Counted from the stretch's first letter, positions 8,689-17,678 are shown. The stretch: DNA of 64,000 nucleotides from Bacillus suaedaesalsae (GCF_016890225.1 NZ_JAFELM010000028.1:143144-207143); one strand, 5' to 3'. Program-made: numbers and translations. The notes: generated by a model not told the origin, from the sequence alone.

Positions 8689-9234
8689 CTATTTCCTCCT
8701 TAAAATCCATACGAGAAAACCAATACCGATTGCAGAAACAAGTACGACTATTACCGGTATTACAAATAATGGTGACTCTATTTCTGAGACTTTCTCTTTT
8801 ACTGGTTCTTCATTTTCAACGGTTGGAGCTTGCTCTTTCTGCTCTTCTTTTGGCTCCTCCGTTTGTGGAGTACCTTCTTCTGCCACCACTGCGAACACAT
8901 ACTCCCCATTTATTGGATGTCCATCAGCTCCAATGATATTCCACGTGACTTTGTATTCCCCGCTTGGTAAAGGTTCTTCTACAGTTCCTGTCATCTTATT
9001 TTCTTCAATCTGTATGTTCGTAATTTCGACAGAAGAACCATCAATTTTAAAAACTTCAAACGAACTTGTTTGTTCGATTTTGGTAGCAAAAGTTAAAAGA
9101 AAGGTATCAAGGGATCCAACAACGATTTCACCATTATTAGGTTTTGAGGATTCCAATTTTGTATGTGCTTGCACTTGAATGGAAAATACTGTTACAAGCA
9201 TTAAGGCAGTTAATAGAAATGATTTTTTCAACAT
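8689..9234 (-). CDS. CopC-domain copper-binding protein, membrane-anchored
   Basis: A 181-residue product from the ATG at 9234 (AGGAG upstream). A signal peptide ends ...QVQA-H, leaving His as mature residue 1, the classic Cu(II) ligand of CopC. The domain continues to the conserved WNIIGADGHPINGEY segment that supplies further ligands. A Glu/Pro/Lys-rich linker (about residues 125-150) leads to a C-terminal transmembrane helix ending in RRK. It should sit outside the membrane and hand copper to the CopD partner encoded directly downstream. Confidence 0.85.
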   Translation of the reverse strand: MLKKSFLLTALMLVTVFSIQVQAHTKLESSKPNNGEIVVGSLDTFLLTFATKIEQTSSFEVFKIDGSSVEITNIQIEENKMTGTVEEPLPSGEYKVTWNIIGADGHPINGEYVFAVVAEEGTPQTEEPKEEQKEQAPTVENEEPVKEKVSEIESPLFVIPVIVVLVSAIGIGFLVWILRRK

Positions 9235-9403
9235 ATATAATCTCCTATCCATGATTATTAGTACCATTATTCATCATATCAAACGCAGAATCAATTATCA
9301 GAGTAGAATATTACTTTTTTGTTAACGTTTTTCTCCATATTTAACCACATATATACAATTATTGTTATACTTACTATATAAATCCTTTTTTAGGAGAATA
9401 CCT

Positions 9404-9976
9404 ATGAAAAAACTTATTAAACTTTTTCTTTCAGTAATTATCATCGTGATTGGCTTATATACTGTAACCGTACATACATTAATCGCAAAAACAGCAAAAG
9501 AAGTACCTCCTGATGATGCCGATTATGTAATCGTTCTTGGTGCACGCTTACATGGTGAAGAGATGTCACTGTCGTTACTATACCGAGTGGAAGCTGCTCT
9601 CGATTATTTGAATACTAATCCATCTACAAAGGTGATCGTATCTGGTGGACAAGGACCAGGTGAAGATATTACTGAAGCAGAAGCGATGTTACGTTTCTTT
9701 AAAGAAAAAGGAATACCGGAGGAACGCATTTTACTGGAGGACAAATCCACTACCACCTATGAAAACCTCTCTTACTCGAAAAACCTCATCGAAGATTCAA
9801 CTACCGTAATCATCGTTAGTAATGATTTTCACTTATTCCGTTCAACGATTATTGCCGATCGTGTAGGATTAGAGCAAGTTTATACTCTATCCGCTAAAAC
9901 ACCAACTGTCGTCATTTTGAAGCTCTGGGTCAGAGAATACGCAGCCGTACTGAAAACGTGGCTAGTCGACCGTTAA
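9404..9976 (+). CDS. DUF218 (YdcF/SanA-like) envelope protein
   Basis: About 190 residues from the ATG at 9404, chosen for the TTAGGAG site upstream. One N-terminal transmembrane helix is followed by a DUF218 domain with YVIVLGARLHGE, VSGGQGPGEDITEA, the loop STTTYENL and SNDFHLFR. SanA/ElyC-type proteins act in envelope integrity or peptidoglycan precursor metabolism, but the reaction is unsettled. It sits in a two-gene unit with the next reading frame, 10 nt downstream. Confidence 0.8.
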   Translation: MKKLIKLFLSVIIIVIGLYTVTVHTLIAKTAKEVPPDDADYVIVLGARLHGEEMSLSLLYRVEAALDYLNTNPSTKVIVSGGQGPGEDITEAEAMLRFFKEKGIPEERILLEDKSTTTYENLSYSKNLIEDSTTVIIVSNDFHLFRSTIIADRVGLEQVYTLSAKTPTVVILKLWVREYAAVLKTWLVDR

Positions 9977-9986
9977 GGAGGAACTT

Positions 9987-10388
9987 ATGAAAAAACGTGT
10001 GTTGATGCTTGTTGTAATGTCCATTATTTTATTATTTGGTTTTTCTTATATCCCTCAAAAGGTTTTTAATATATCACCAACGAACGTCTCGAAAATAATC
10101 GTGTTTAATGGTACAAATGGAGAGGAAATCGTAATAGTAGATCGAGTTCATATTGAAACAATCACCAAAAACTTAAACGATGTTACCTTTCAAAAAGGAA
10201 AACCTTCTATTGGATATTTGGGCTATACCTTTCGGATGACCATCTACGACCAAAAGGATAATGAGATGGAAAAATTTATTATCAACTCAAATGATATGCT
10301 CAGATACAAAGGCTTTTTCTATATGGCATCTGATGATGAGATAGAGTATGAATATATTAACAATTTATTTGAAAAAGGCTTGGAGTAG
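9987..10388 (+). CDS. Exported or membrane-anchored protein of unknown function
   Basis: A 133-residue protein with one N-terminal hydrophobic segment (about residues 4-21) and an extracellular beta-rich remainder (KIIVFNGTNGEEIVIVDRV). No cysteine lipobox is present, so it is anchored by the helix or secreted. The gene follows the DUF218 gene by 10 nt with AAGGAGG upstream and probably shares its transcript. I do not recognise the family; the pattern recalls short Bacillus proteins with a YhfM-like fold. Its stop lies inside the terminator stem. Confidence 0.7.
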   Translation: MKKRVLMLVVMSIILLFGFSYIPQKVFNISPTNVSKIIVFNGTNGEEIVIVDRVHIETITKNLNDVTFQKGKPSIGYLGYTFRMTIYDQKDNEMEKFIINSNDMLRYKGFFYMASDDEIEYEYINNLFEKGLE

Positions 10389-10404
10389 TATCCATGCCTT
10401 TTAT
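10372..10404. terminator. Terminator overlapping the end of the 9987 gene
   Basis: AAAAGGC ... GCCTTTT, with the stop codon in the loop region. Confidence 0.6.
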
Positions 10405-10440
10405 TGATCCTTATTCACTCTCTCTTTTATTTCGTCCATT

Positions 10441-10767
10441 TTATGATAAAAATGTCGATTCCACATCAATCTCAAAGTAATTCGCAAATTTCATTAAATA
10501 GGCCATGCAATCTATAATCTCTTTACCTATATTTTCTTTATATACTAACTTTGCCTCTTCAAAGGCTTCCTGATCACCCATCACGTCACTTGTCTTAAAA
10601 GTCTGGTTAAACATCGCCCGAAACTCTTCTGCAATCTCACTAACTTCTGTTGTTAAAAGCATATAGTTATTGAGTAAATCTGTTCTAGACTCTTGAAAAC
10701 TATCTTTACTAATTCCCCAATTCATATCACTTTGGAACTTTTTTATAAACTCTTGTTCCTTTTTCAT
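10441..10767 (-). CDS. MazG-like all-alpha NTP pyrophosphohydrolase
   Basis: About 108 residues. The metal-binding pattern of MazG-type enzymes is visible: EVSEIAEEFR near residue 41, and KEIIDCMAYL about 40 residues later, giving the ExxE...ExxD layout. Members hydrolyse NTPs or dNTPs to NMP and pyrophosphate, often as house-cleaning. The ATG at 10767 is preferred, since the ATG at 10776 lies only about 2 nt from the AAGGGG site; both are in frame. It is a single-gene unit. Confidence 0.75.
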   Translation of the reverse strand: MKKEQEFIKKFQSDMNWGISKDSFQESRTDLLNNYMLLTTEVSEIAEEFRAMFNQTFKTSDVMGDQEAFEEAKLVYKENIGKEIIDCMAYLMKFANYFEIDVESTFLS

Positions 10768-10850
10768 GTAACTCATTCCCCTTTTTCACATGTGCTGTTA
10801 ATTTCATTATATATACTTACTCAGGTAAGAGACAAACGCCGTCCATTATG

Positions 10851-10880
10851 AAAAAGACATTCACCTGTTACACGAATGTC
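10851..10880 (-). terminator. Terminator after the VOC gene
   Basis: GACATTC...GAATGTC followed by five T on the minus strand. Confidence 0.75.
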
Positions 10881-10887
10881 CTATAAC

Positions 10888-11307
10888 TTATTTGTTTGTA
10901 GAAACCTGCCATTCTACACCAAATTGATCAGTCACACTACCGTACAACGGACTCCAAAATGTTTGTTGAAGAGGCATCCCAACTTTTCCACCTACAGAAA
11001 GCTTTTCAAAGATTTCTCTCGTTTCTGCTTCGTTATCCAATATTAGTGCTATTGTGATATGTGATCCAACTTGATAAGGGTGTCCAGGCATAGTATCAGA
11101 AATCATAAGATCCACATCCCCTACCTTTAAATGGGCATTCAATACACGATTCTTCGCTTCCTCAGGTGTTGGAAACTCTGGATTCGGTGGCATATCGCCA
11201 AACGTTTGAACATTTAAAACAGTCGCGCCCAGCGAATGCTCATAAAACTTCACAGCCTCTTGACCATTTCCGTTCATTACTAGATATGGATACATTGATT
11301 TAATCAT
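10888..11307 (-). CDS. VOC-superfamily protein, PhnB-like
   Basis: A 139-residue product from the ATG at 11307 (AGAGGTG upstream). The fold is recognisable from MIKSMYPYLVMNGNGQEAVKF-like opening, YEHSLGATV, and the C-terminal WSPLYGSVTDQFGVEWQV strand typical of PhnB / 3-demethylubiquinone-methyltransferase-like VOC proteins. These often bind a metal or small molecule, and several confer resistance by sequestration; no specific substrate can be named. The open frame extends further upstream, but there is no ribosome-binding site there. Confidence 0.8.
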   Translation of the reverse strand: MIKSMYPYLVMNGNGQEAVKFYEHSLGATVLNVQTFGDMPPNPEFPTPEEAKNRVLNAHLKVGDVDLMISDTMPGHPYQVGSHITIALILDNEAETREIFEKLSVGGKVGMPLQQTFWSPLYGSVTDQFGVEWQVSTNK

Positions 11308-11392
11308 AAAGCACCTCTTTTTATTATTTTCTCTATTCATTGTAACCACAAAATTGTAGATTTTAACTGAATTCAAAACTCTGCATAAAATA

Positions 11393-11613
11393 TTTCGGCG
11401 AAAAGACATTACTATCAGCGATTTCATCTTATATCAGCGAAAATTAAATGTTTATCGGCGATTTCTCCTATCTTATCGGCGAAAATGTACGTATAATCGT
11501 CGATAATCATCAGTGTATCGGCGAAACGAACATTTATTCGGCGAACTATACTCGATATCAGCGAAATCATCTTCTTTTCGGCAAACACAGCAAAACCAAC
11601 TTTTCCTTGGGCA
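11393..11613. repeat. Degenerate tandem array, ~20-21 bp period (TATCGGCGAAA core)
   Basis: About ten copies of a core close to TATCGGCGAAA occur with cores (CGGCG, CAGCG or CGTCG) starting at 11396, 11416, 11435, 11456, 11477, 11498, 11519, 11539, 11559 and 11579; spacings are 19-21 bp. A last weak copy may lie near 11608. The bases between cores are unrelated. The array fills the gap between the VOC gene and the 3' end of the SDR gene. It codes for nothing convincing. Confidence 0.85.
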
Positions 11614-11666
11614 AACTATGCTCGATATCCATATAGAAAATAAATTTTCATCAACCTCATCAAAAC

Positions 11667-12419
11667 TTAACTTCGTAAAAATCCACCCTCCGAATGAATC
11701 ACCTGACCCGTAATCCACTCCGACTCATTACTTGCTAGGAATGCTATCAATTTCGCGGCATCTTCCGGCTGCCCAATTCTCCCTGTTGGAAACTTTGGCA
11801 AGAGATGTTCGCGAATTTCATCATTCATCCAAGTAGTATCTGTTGCTCCTGGATTCACAGCATTAACTGTAATACCTAAATGTGCAACCTCCGCAGATAA
11901 CGTTTTCGTAAAAGCAGTAATCGCCCCTTTTGTAGCAACATAAGCGAGTTCTTCTAGCATAGGTCCTAGCTCTTGGCCAGAAATCATATTTATGATTCTA
12001 CCATTCTTTAAATTAGTCTTTTCAAACTTACGGACAAATTCAACTGAAAGCAACATAGCAGATCTCATATTCACCGTATAGTGAGCATCAATTGTTTGAG
12101 CGTCAAGCTGTCCATATCCATCTCTCATTGAATATGCAGCATTGTTTACCAAAATGGTTGGAACACCTAATTGAGAGGTACAAGCTTCTATTACCAATCT
12201 AGACGCAGTATGATCAGATAAATCAATATCGAAACCCTTACATGACACCCCATACCCTCGCAATTCTTCTTTGAAAGTAGACGGCCATCGTTCTTCCGAT
12301 TGAAAATGTGTAAAAAAGATATGTACACCTTGGGAAGCTAGTTTTCTACAAATTGCTGCTCCAATTCCTTTCCCGCAGCATGCACCTGTGACAATTGCAA
12401 TTTTCTTTTCCACTTTCAT
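11667..12419 (-). CDS. Short-chain dehydrogenase/reductase
   Basis: A 250-residue Rossmann-fold SDR. The cofactor loop TGACCGKGIG, the NNAAY strand, catalytic Ser in NMISG, and Y-x3-K (YVATKGA) are all present. NAD(P)-dependent oxidation or reduction is expected. It is the last gene of a tight three-gene unit behind the S51 peptidase and ceramidase-like genes, only 2 nt after the latter. The substrate is unknown; the neighbours hint at processing of an amide- or alcohol-containing compound. Confidence 0.8.
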   Translation of the reverse strand: MKVEKKIAIVTGACCGKGIGAAICRKLASQGVHIFFTHFQSEERWPSTFKEELRGYGVSCKGFDIDLSDHTASRLVIEACTSQLGVPTILVNNAAYSMRDGYGQLDAQTIDAHYTVNMRSAMLLSVEFVRKFEKTNLKNGRIINMISGQELGPMLEELAYVATKGAITAFTKTLSAEVAHLGITVNAVNPGATDTTWMNDEIREHLLPKFPTGRIGQPEDAAKLIAFLASNESEWITGQVIHSEGGFLRS

Positions 12420-12421
12420 CC

Positions 12422-13684
12422 CTACTTTTTATATAGTTTGATTACTTCATGTACGATTCTATCTGCCGTTTCTGGAACAGGTGGCATCCACAAGCCAGTA
12501 AGTGGTCCATAAACGACTGGATTAATTTCCACTTCATATCCACCATATGGGTATTCTTCAGTTGTTGGTAAGTAGCCGATATATCCATTCGTATACCCAC
12601 CGAAAAAAGCTAGTTCCGTTTGTAGTTCCTCCTTAATAGTAAGAGCTGTTTCAGAAAATGGCTCCATCGGAATACCGGAAAAAGATCCTTCATTCAATTG
12701 CAACAATTGAATCTCTAAATCTAGCGATAATTGATCTCTTCCACGCTCTTGGAAATCTAGCATTTTTTGTTTCCACGCTTTCGTATTCACGCCCCAAAGC
12801 TTTTCTGCATAATCTGCCATTTCATCTATATCTTTATCTTTCGGATTTTGCATTAGCATCATCTGTATTGTCTGTGAATTCATATGTAATAGTGAAATAG
12901 GCTGGTACTCTAGTTCAGGTACTATAGTTAATACATGTCCACTCAAGGTAAACGCCATTTTGTTATGATCCTCTTCTGTGCCTCTCCATCGTGCATTCAC
13001 ATTTCCAGCAGCACATTGCACGATGATGACAGGACATCCTAGAGTACTCTCCAAAATATTTCTTGTTTTCCCCGGATAATCAGCCGATAATCGTGTACTA
13101 TCTCCTTTTAAAACATTGGGATGAGCTGTACAAAATACAATTACACCTAATAGGTTTTCAGAGGTTTCATGCTTAAGAGCTAAAACTCCAATTCTATTAT
13201 CTACTATTCCTTCAAAGTTAGTTCCCATTATTACTTTTCCATGTGGTGTCTTTTCTCTACGATTTACCCCAATTTGTCCATATGTCACACTCCACCCAGC
13301 TTGACAAGGCTCAACTCTCTCATTTGCACAAATTGCAGCTTGAACAACTTGTTGGATCAACACTGTCTTATAGGACTGAATTATTTCCTTATTGCTCGCT
13401 GTTGCAGGACCTGAATGAGTGTGTGTGAACAATATCATGATATCTTTAACATCAACAAGAATCTTTTCGGAGATTATTTCTCTCATCACCATCGTATCTT
13501 CTACAAGCATGCCAATGTTATCCACACTAATGATTACTGATTTCTTTTCACCAAGTTGGAACACAAAAGCTGTTGCAAAAATTGATTCATCCACATTTTG
13601 AATTCCGGTTGGCCTGTGGTAACCAATGAAATCCGTTCCTATTTTCGGACTAATATTTATGGTATGAATTCCGACTTTGCTCAT
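12422..13684 (-). CDS. Neutral/alkaline ceramidase-like hydrolase
   Basis: A 420-residue protein resembling the N-terminal catalytic domain of neutral/alkaline non-lysosomal ceramidases: THTHSGPA (zinc-binding His pair), FCTAHPNVL, and CAAGNVNARW in the usual order. True neutral ceramidases are longer (about 650 aa or more) and exported; no signal peptide is seen here, so it is probably cytoplasmic. The family cleaves N-acyl amide bonds of ceramide; here the substrate is open. The start overlaps the S51 peptidase stop by one base (TAATG), indicating translational coupling. Confidence 0.75.
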   Translation of the reverse strand: MSKVGIHTINISPKIGTDFIGYHRPTGIQNVDESIFATAFVFQLGEKKSVIISVDNIGMLVEDTMVMREIISEKILVDVKDIMILFTHTHSGPATASNKEIIQSYKTVLIQQVVQAAICANERVEPCQAGWSVTYGQIGVNRREKTPHGKVIMGTNFEGIVDNRIGVLALKHETSENLLGVIVFCTAHPNVLKGDSTRLSADYPGKTRNILESTLGCPVIIVQCAAGNVNARWRGTEEDHNKMAFTLSGHVLTIVPELEYQPISLLHMNSQTIQMMLMQNPKDKDIDEMADYAEKLWGVNTKAWKQKMLDFQERGRDQLSLDLEIQLLQLNEGSFSGIPMEPFSETALTIKEELQTELAFFGGYTNGYIGYLPTTEEYPYGGYEVEINPVVYGPLTGLWMPPVPETADRIVHEVIKLYKK

Positions 13685-14298
13685 TACAGTTCTCCTTTAA
13701 TTTCACGCACATTTCCAATAATATCCATCTTTTCACCTTGAATAAATATACCGTCACCGTCATGAAGGCAGAAAATGGTGTTTTGATGATGTTCTCCCAA
13801 TAAATTGAGTTGGTCGTTCCAATGCGGCAAGACCTCAAAATCTACTAAACCAAGTGAAGTTAAATCTTTTAAATCTACAAGATTATCATCTAACAAATGA
13901 GCCATATCAATTGTTTTGGACATTAAAATACTTCCGGCACTAACGCCCATCAGGATTTTCCCCTCTTTAACAAACTCTCTTATTAAACACAACATGTTAC
14001 TCTCTCGCAGCTTCTTCAAAAAATAAAACGTATTACCTCCAGATAAATAGATGCCATCACACATTTTAAGATCTTTGATAAGTGACTCATCAAACTCTTC
14101 GTCTACATCAAAGTACAATAATTCATCTACGCCAACATTCTTAAAAAAATCTTGTGCATTATCAAAGTATTTTCGTGTTTTATCAGATCGAGACGGGATA
14201 TATCCAAGTTTAAAGGTTTTACCTGAGAACAAACTTTCTAGCTTGTCCTCTATTTTTTTGTTTCTTGTTAATTCACTTAATAATACGAGTGTTTTCAA
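13684..14298 (-). CDS. Peptidase S51 family / type 1 glutamine amidotransferase-like protein
   Basis: A 204-residue protein with the S51 (PepE/cyanophycinase-like) features: YLSGGNTFYFL and the nucleophile elbow GVSAGS near residue 117, plus a late HDGDGIF segment. S51 enzymes are serine peptidases acting on Asp-containing dipeptides or related bonds. It opens an operon with the ceramidase-like and SDR genes. Confidence 0.8.
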   Translation of the reverse strand: MKTLVLLSELTRNKKIEDKLESLFSGKTFKLGYIPSRSDKTRKYFDNAQDFFKNVGVDELLYFDVDEEFDESLIKDLKMCDGIYLSGGNTFYFLKKLRESNMLCLIREFVKEGKILMGVSAGSILMSKTIDMAHLLDDNLVDLKDLTSLGLVDFEVLPHWNDQLNLLGEHHQNTIFCLHDGDGIFIQGEKMDIIGNVREIKGEL

Positions 14299-14406
14299 TA
14301 TATGCTTCCTCCAACGAACGATTCTTCAATAATTATCACATAAAATTTGACTTTTGTAGCAAATAATATTCAAAATATTGGTAAGAACAATTAAGGAGCA
14401 TCCAAC

Positions 14407-15153
14407 ATGATGTTAAAATTTGACCATCTCGTACACTTCTCTACTTCTCCTTTAAAAGCAGCTGAAGAATTCTCTTTACACGGATTTCAAGTGATCCCAG
14501 GAGGAAGTCATCCAAATTGGGGAACATACAATTCGTTAAGTTACTTTCCTGGATTACGTTACATTGAATGGATTGGGATTAATAAGATGTCGATTGCCTC
14601 TACTTCGGATAACCCGCTCATACAGCAAATTGTGCATGATTCTTTCAAAGGTGAAGGCTTTTCACAAATTGCATTCCGAACAGATGATATTGAAGCATTG
14701 GCTACTAATTTGACTGAAAAAGGATTTACCACCATTGGTCCGATCCAAGGAAGTAGAAAGCGTGAAGACGGTACTGTCCTCGAATGGTCCATGCTTTTTA
14801 TTGATGATCAAGAGTTGCGATTGCCATTTTTCATTCAATGGGGCAAGCGGGATGAAGAACGAGATAACGATCTGCAATCTTTAATGAATCACGAAAATGG
14901 TACGCCTTCCTTCTCCTTTGTTGGTTATGCTGTAAAAGATGCACGTAACTTTGCGAGAAAACTTTGTAATATTGTTGGCGTAAAAAAGCTTGATATTTAT
15001 CAAACTTATTCCGAAATAAATGTAGATGGGATTGGAGTTCGTTTTTATGAAAAAGAAGGAAGTCAAAGGCCAATGTTAGTGGGGATAACGGGTGTGAATG
15101 AAGAAAAAACAATCGAAATAGCTGGTGGAAGGTATCACTTACTCCGCGTATGA
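14407..15153 (+). CDS. Glyoxalase-like (VOC) domain protein, two-repeat type
   Basis: A 248-residue protein starting LKFDHLVHFSTSPLKAAEEF, a glyoxalase-like domain opening. Two betaalphabetabetabeta modules are suggested, at about residues 1-140 and 155-248. The His after the first strand (FDHLV) could be a metal ligand. The function is unknown. AAGGAG lies 8 nt before the ATG at 14407. It is transcribed divergently from the S51 operon. Confidence 0.75.
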   Translation: MMLKFDHLVHFSTSPLKAAEEFSLHGFQVIPGGSHPNWGTYNSLSYFPGLRYIEWIGINKMSIASTSDNPLIQQIVHDSFKGEGFSQIAFRTDDIEALATNLTEKGFTTIGPIQGSRKREDGTVLEWSMLFIDDQELRLPFFIQWGKRDEERDNDLQSLMNHENGTPSFSFVGYAVKDARNFARKLCNIVGVKKLDIYQTYSEINVDGIGVRFYEKEGSQRPMLVGITGVNEEKTIEIAGGRYHLLRV

Positions 15154-15209
15154 TTTACTTAATTTGTGGTTAAATTTTATAAGGTAGAATGGACGAAAGG
15201 GTGAGATAA

Positions 15210-15356
15210 TTGAAAAAAAGTGAACATGTGAGAAATTCAGTAATTATTGTATCTAACGAAGAACGCCTCAAGGAACAAAATAGACGTGATCGTGATTCGT
15301 TTATGGAAGATAAAGCAATGGATGCACAAATTCGTGGTGATTTGAATAAGTTTTAA
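15210..15356 (+). CDS. Small charged protein of unknown function (48 aa)
   Basis: An open frame of 48 codons from a TTG at 15210, preceded by AAAGGGTGAG. The product begins KKSEHVRNSVIIVSNEERL and is rich in Arg, Asp and Glu, with no membrane segment. It is supported by its ribosome-binding site, its place between the VOC gene and a strong terminator 5 nt past the stop, and its protein-like composition. I do not recognise a family. Confidence 0.55.
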   Translation: MKKSEHVRNSVIIVSNEERLKEQNRRDRDSFMEDKAMDAQIRGDLNKF

Positions 15357-15361
15357 ATTGG

Positions 15362-15394
15362 AAAGCCGTCAAGCTTGGTGCTAGCGGCTTTTTG
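15362..15394 (+). terminator. Terminator after the 48-aa gene
   Basis: AAAGCCG...CGGCTTTTT followed by TGTTTTT. Confidence 0.7.
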
Positions 15395-15481
15395 TTTTTA
15401 ATTGGTGAATACTATTAGTTAGTTCGCAAGTTGTTCGGGTTTAGATCGCATAATTAAAAATCGGGAGCATTTCTCTAAACT

Positions 15482-15503
15482 AAAAAGGTGCCTACATGGC
15501 ACC
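15482..15503 (-). terminator. Terminator after the flavin-binding protein gene
   Basis: GGTGCC-ATGTA-GGCACC followed by five T on the minus strand, directly after the stop. Confidence 0.8.
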
Positions 15504-15506
15504 AGT

Positions 15507-15959
15507 CTACTTCAAATATTCTGTTAATAGTTCATTAACTTCATTGTCTAGCTTTTCAATCAGCTTAGGATCGTACGTTTTTTCGTAAACGGGCTCTTGA
15601 ACAATTTTACCACCATAGAAAATTGCGTCTTCTACTTCTTTCACATCAACTGTAATCACACGGTACTTCATTGATTTTTCTTCTACGTCAGATACGGTTG
15701 CGATTCCTTTGATGGAATAGTAGCTTTCGTTTGCGATCACACCAAGTGTAATCTTTGGGTTGTTTTCTAGGTTTGTAATGCTTGAGCCTTTATGACCTGT
15801 TGCAATGGCAACCTTTTTTCCGTCTTCACTTGCTTGTACCCATGATACGGCACTCACTTGTGGTTCACTATCTGAAGTAACCGTTATCATTGATACGATC
15901 ACTTCTTTTTTTAAGGCTTCGACAAGATAATCTGGTAATGTTTCAAAACTTTTTGGCAT
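15507..15959 (-). CDS. Pyridoxamine 5'-phosphate oxidase-like FMN-binding split-barrel protein
   Basis: A 150-residue single-domain protein with the PNPOx-like pattern: SMITVTSDSEPQVSAVSW, then VAIATGHKGSSITNLENNPKI-like strands. These bind FMN, F420 or haem; members range from oxidases to general reductases. The exact reaction is unknown. AAGGAG lies upstream of the ATG at 15959. Monocistronic. Confidence 0.75.
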   Translation of the reverse strand: MPKSFETLPDYLVEALKKEVIVSMITVTSDSEPQVSAVSWVQASEDGKKVAIATGHKGSSITNLENNPKITLGVIANESYYSIKGIATVSDVEEKSMKYRVITVDVKEVEDAIFYGGKIVQEPVYEKTYDPKLIEKLDNEVNELLTEYLK

Positions 15960-16063
15960 ACCTAACGCTCCTTATGATGTAAATATTTCCTCTTAGTACT
16001 TATCTATGCATAGTATACCCTACACGTTTCTACAAAGAAACCAATTTGTCTTCTTCTATGTGT

Positions 16064-16903
16064 TTACTTTAGTTTCTGTAAAAATATACTCTCCCAAATT
16101 CTCCATGGGAGGCTATTTTTCAACGTAATTCCTGTTTTTACACCTTTACCGACCGGGTATCGTAAATCTGGAGAAGGAAGACTTGCAACTTTTACAATCG
16201 TACTTGCAACTTCTAGAGGATTCCCATAGTTTGCTTCATTCTGCTTTAAATGATCTTCAATTTTTTTCATTGTTTGAAAATAAGGTGACGTTTTTTGCAA
16301 TGATTTTTCAGCTACCTTTTTTCCTGTCGACCAAATATTCGTTTGAAATGAACCTGGTTCTACAAGTGATACATTCACTCCAAACGGTTTCATTTCAAGG
16401 CGTAATGATTCACTCCAACCTTCAAGAGCATGCTTTGATGCGATATAAGGTGATAATCCTGGAAAGCCTATTCTCCCACTAATACTACTCACATTTATAA
16501 TGTTCCCAAACCCTTGTAATCTCATTATTGGCAAAACAGCTTGTGTAACTTGTATCACACCAAATACATTCGTTTCGAATTGCTCGCGATACTCTTCTAT
16601 TGGAATTTCTTCTACAAATCCTGCTCCAGCATATCCTGCATTGTTGACTAGTACATTTATTCTCTCAAACTGTTGTACATACTTTTGGAAGTTTTGAACA
16701 GACTCAGCACACGTTACATCTAATTGGGATATATGAATCAGGTCTTCTAGACCTTTTACTTGAGCCTGTTCTATCAATACTTTTCCCTTTTCCACATTCC
16801 GCATCGTCGCCAACACGTCATATCCATGTTTCGCAAACTCCAGGCACGTTAACAAACCAAAGCCACTAGATGAGCCTGTTACGATGGCAAGCTTCTTTTT
16901 CAA
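16064..16903 (-). CDS. Short-chain dehydrogenase/reductase (17-beta-HSD-like)
   Basis: A 279-residue SDR with TGSSSGFG cofactor loop, NNAGYAG, SSISG and YIASKHA (Y-x3-K). The FSPYI... and C-terminal extension resemble the group labelled oxidoreductase/17-beta-hydroxysteroid dehydrogenase-like in bacilli. Starts at TTG 16903 with GGGGAGAG upstream. Single-gene unit. Substrate unknown. Confidence 0.8.
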   Translation of the reverse strand: MKKKLAIVTGSSSGFGLLTCLEFAKHGYDVLATMRNVEKGKVLIEQAQVKGLEDLIHISQLDVTCAESVQNFQKYVQQFERINVLVNNAGYAGAGFVEEIPIEEYREQFETNVFGVIQVTQAVLPIMRLQGFGNIINVSSISGRIGFPGLSPYIASKHALEGWSESLRLEMKPFGVNVSLVEPGSFQTNIWSTGKKVAEKSLQKTSPYFQTMKKIEDHLKQNEANYGNPLEVASTIVKVASLPSPDLRYPVGKGVKTGITLKNSLPWRIWESIFLQKLK

Positions 16904-16983
16904 TTAACTCTCCCCTTTATGTAAACCTCTATTCATAAACAATGTTACTAGTTCCTGATTCAAAAATGAGCCTTATGTAAAAC

Positions 16984-17015
16984 ACAAAAACATTACTCCT
17001 GACATGAAGTAATGC
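16984..17015 (-). terminator. Terminator after the YiaA/B-like gene
   Basis: CATTACT...AGTAATG with TTTTTGTGTTTT following on the minus strand. Confidence 0.7.
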
Positions 17016-17065
17016 CCTTAATCCTTTTTTCATTTTTACAAAGCTATTTCACAACCTAGATTTCT

Positions 17066-17536
17066 TTACTCTCTTTCTCTAGCCCTTTGAGCATCTCTAA
17101 TATTTTTTTGAACTGTTATGGCTGCAAATACACTCAATACAAATGCCATCGCATAAAATCCTTTTTCACTTAATACAATACTTCCTGCATTGTATAAACC
17201 AATTGTGATCAGTGAAATAGATACAATAAATGCGAACCAACTAATACCATAATAAATACTAGTAACCGGGATTCCCTCATCTTTATCTCTTACTGCTTTT
17301 TGTAATGATACAGCGGAATAAAGCCCGAATACTAAAACTGCAAAATAATACCCTTTTTCGTTCAATTCCATCGATGCATTAAACAAACCGATGAGATATG
17401 CAGCAACTCCTACTAATAGCGCTGCCCAAGAAGCACCTTTAAAGGCAGCAGTCGGCTCTCCTTCTTTCCCCTCTACCTTCATTTTCAAATCATTTTGTTT
17501 ACCTTTTTCTATTACAACCTCATTATCATTAGACAT
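17066..17536 (-). CDS. YiaA/YiaB-family inner-membrane protein
   Basis: A 156-residue protein with four hydrophobic helices arranged as two repeats, each ending in an SLQKAVRD / TVQKNIRD motif typical of the yiaAB two-helix domain. The N-terminal ~30 residues are polar and charged. I chose the ATG at 17536, which has TTGGAGG 8 nt upstream, over the in-frame TTG inside that site. Function unknown. Confidence 0.8.
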   Translation of the reverse strand: MSNDNEVVIEKGKQNDLKMKVEGKEGEPTAAFKGASWAALLVGVAAYLIGLFNASMELNEKGYYFAVLVFGLYSAVSLQKAVRDKDEGIPVTSIYYGISWFAFIVSISLITIGLYNAGSIVLSEKGFYAMAFVLSVFAAITVQKNIRDAQRARERE

Positions 17537-17678
17537 TGATGTCGCCTCCAACTTTTCATTTATTGACTATTTAAGATAAATTTGATTTCCATAACAGGTG
17601 TACAAAATCGCAATGTAAATATTGTTACTCGATTTCCCTTCATTTTTATACACTTGGTGGGAATATTATTCTTGTTAA

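Noticed and set aside
11393..11613. CRISPR-like array
   Set aside because: Cores are only about 8-11 bp and degenerate, spacing is 19-21 bp start to start, and no cas genes are present.
15421..15470. Third periodic TCG-rich array
   Set aside because: Only four TCGS cores at 11, 11 and 15 bp spacing; too short and irregular to separate from chance.
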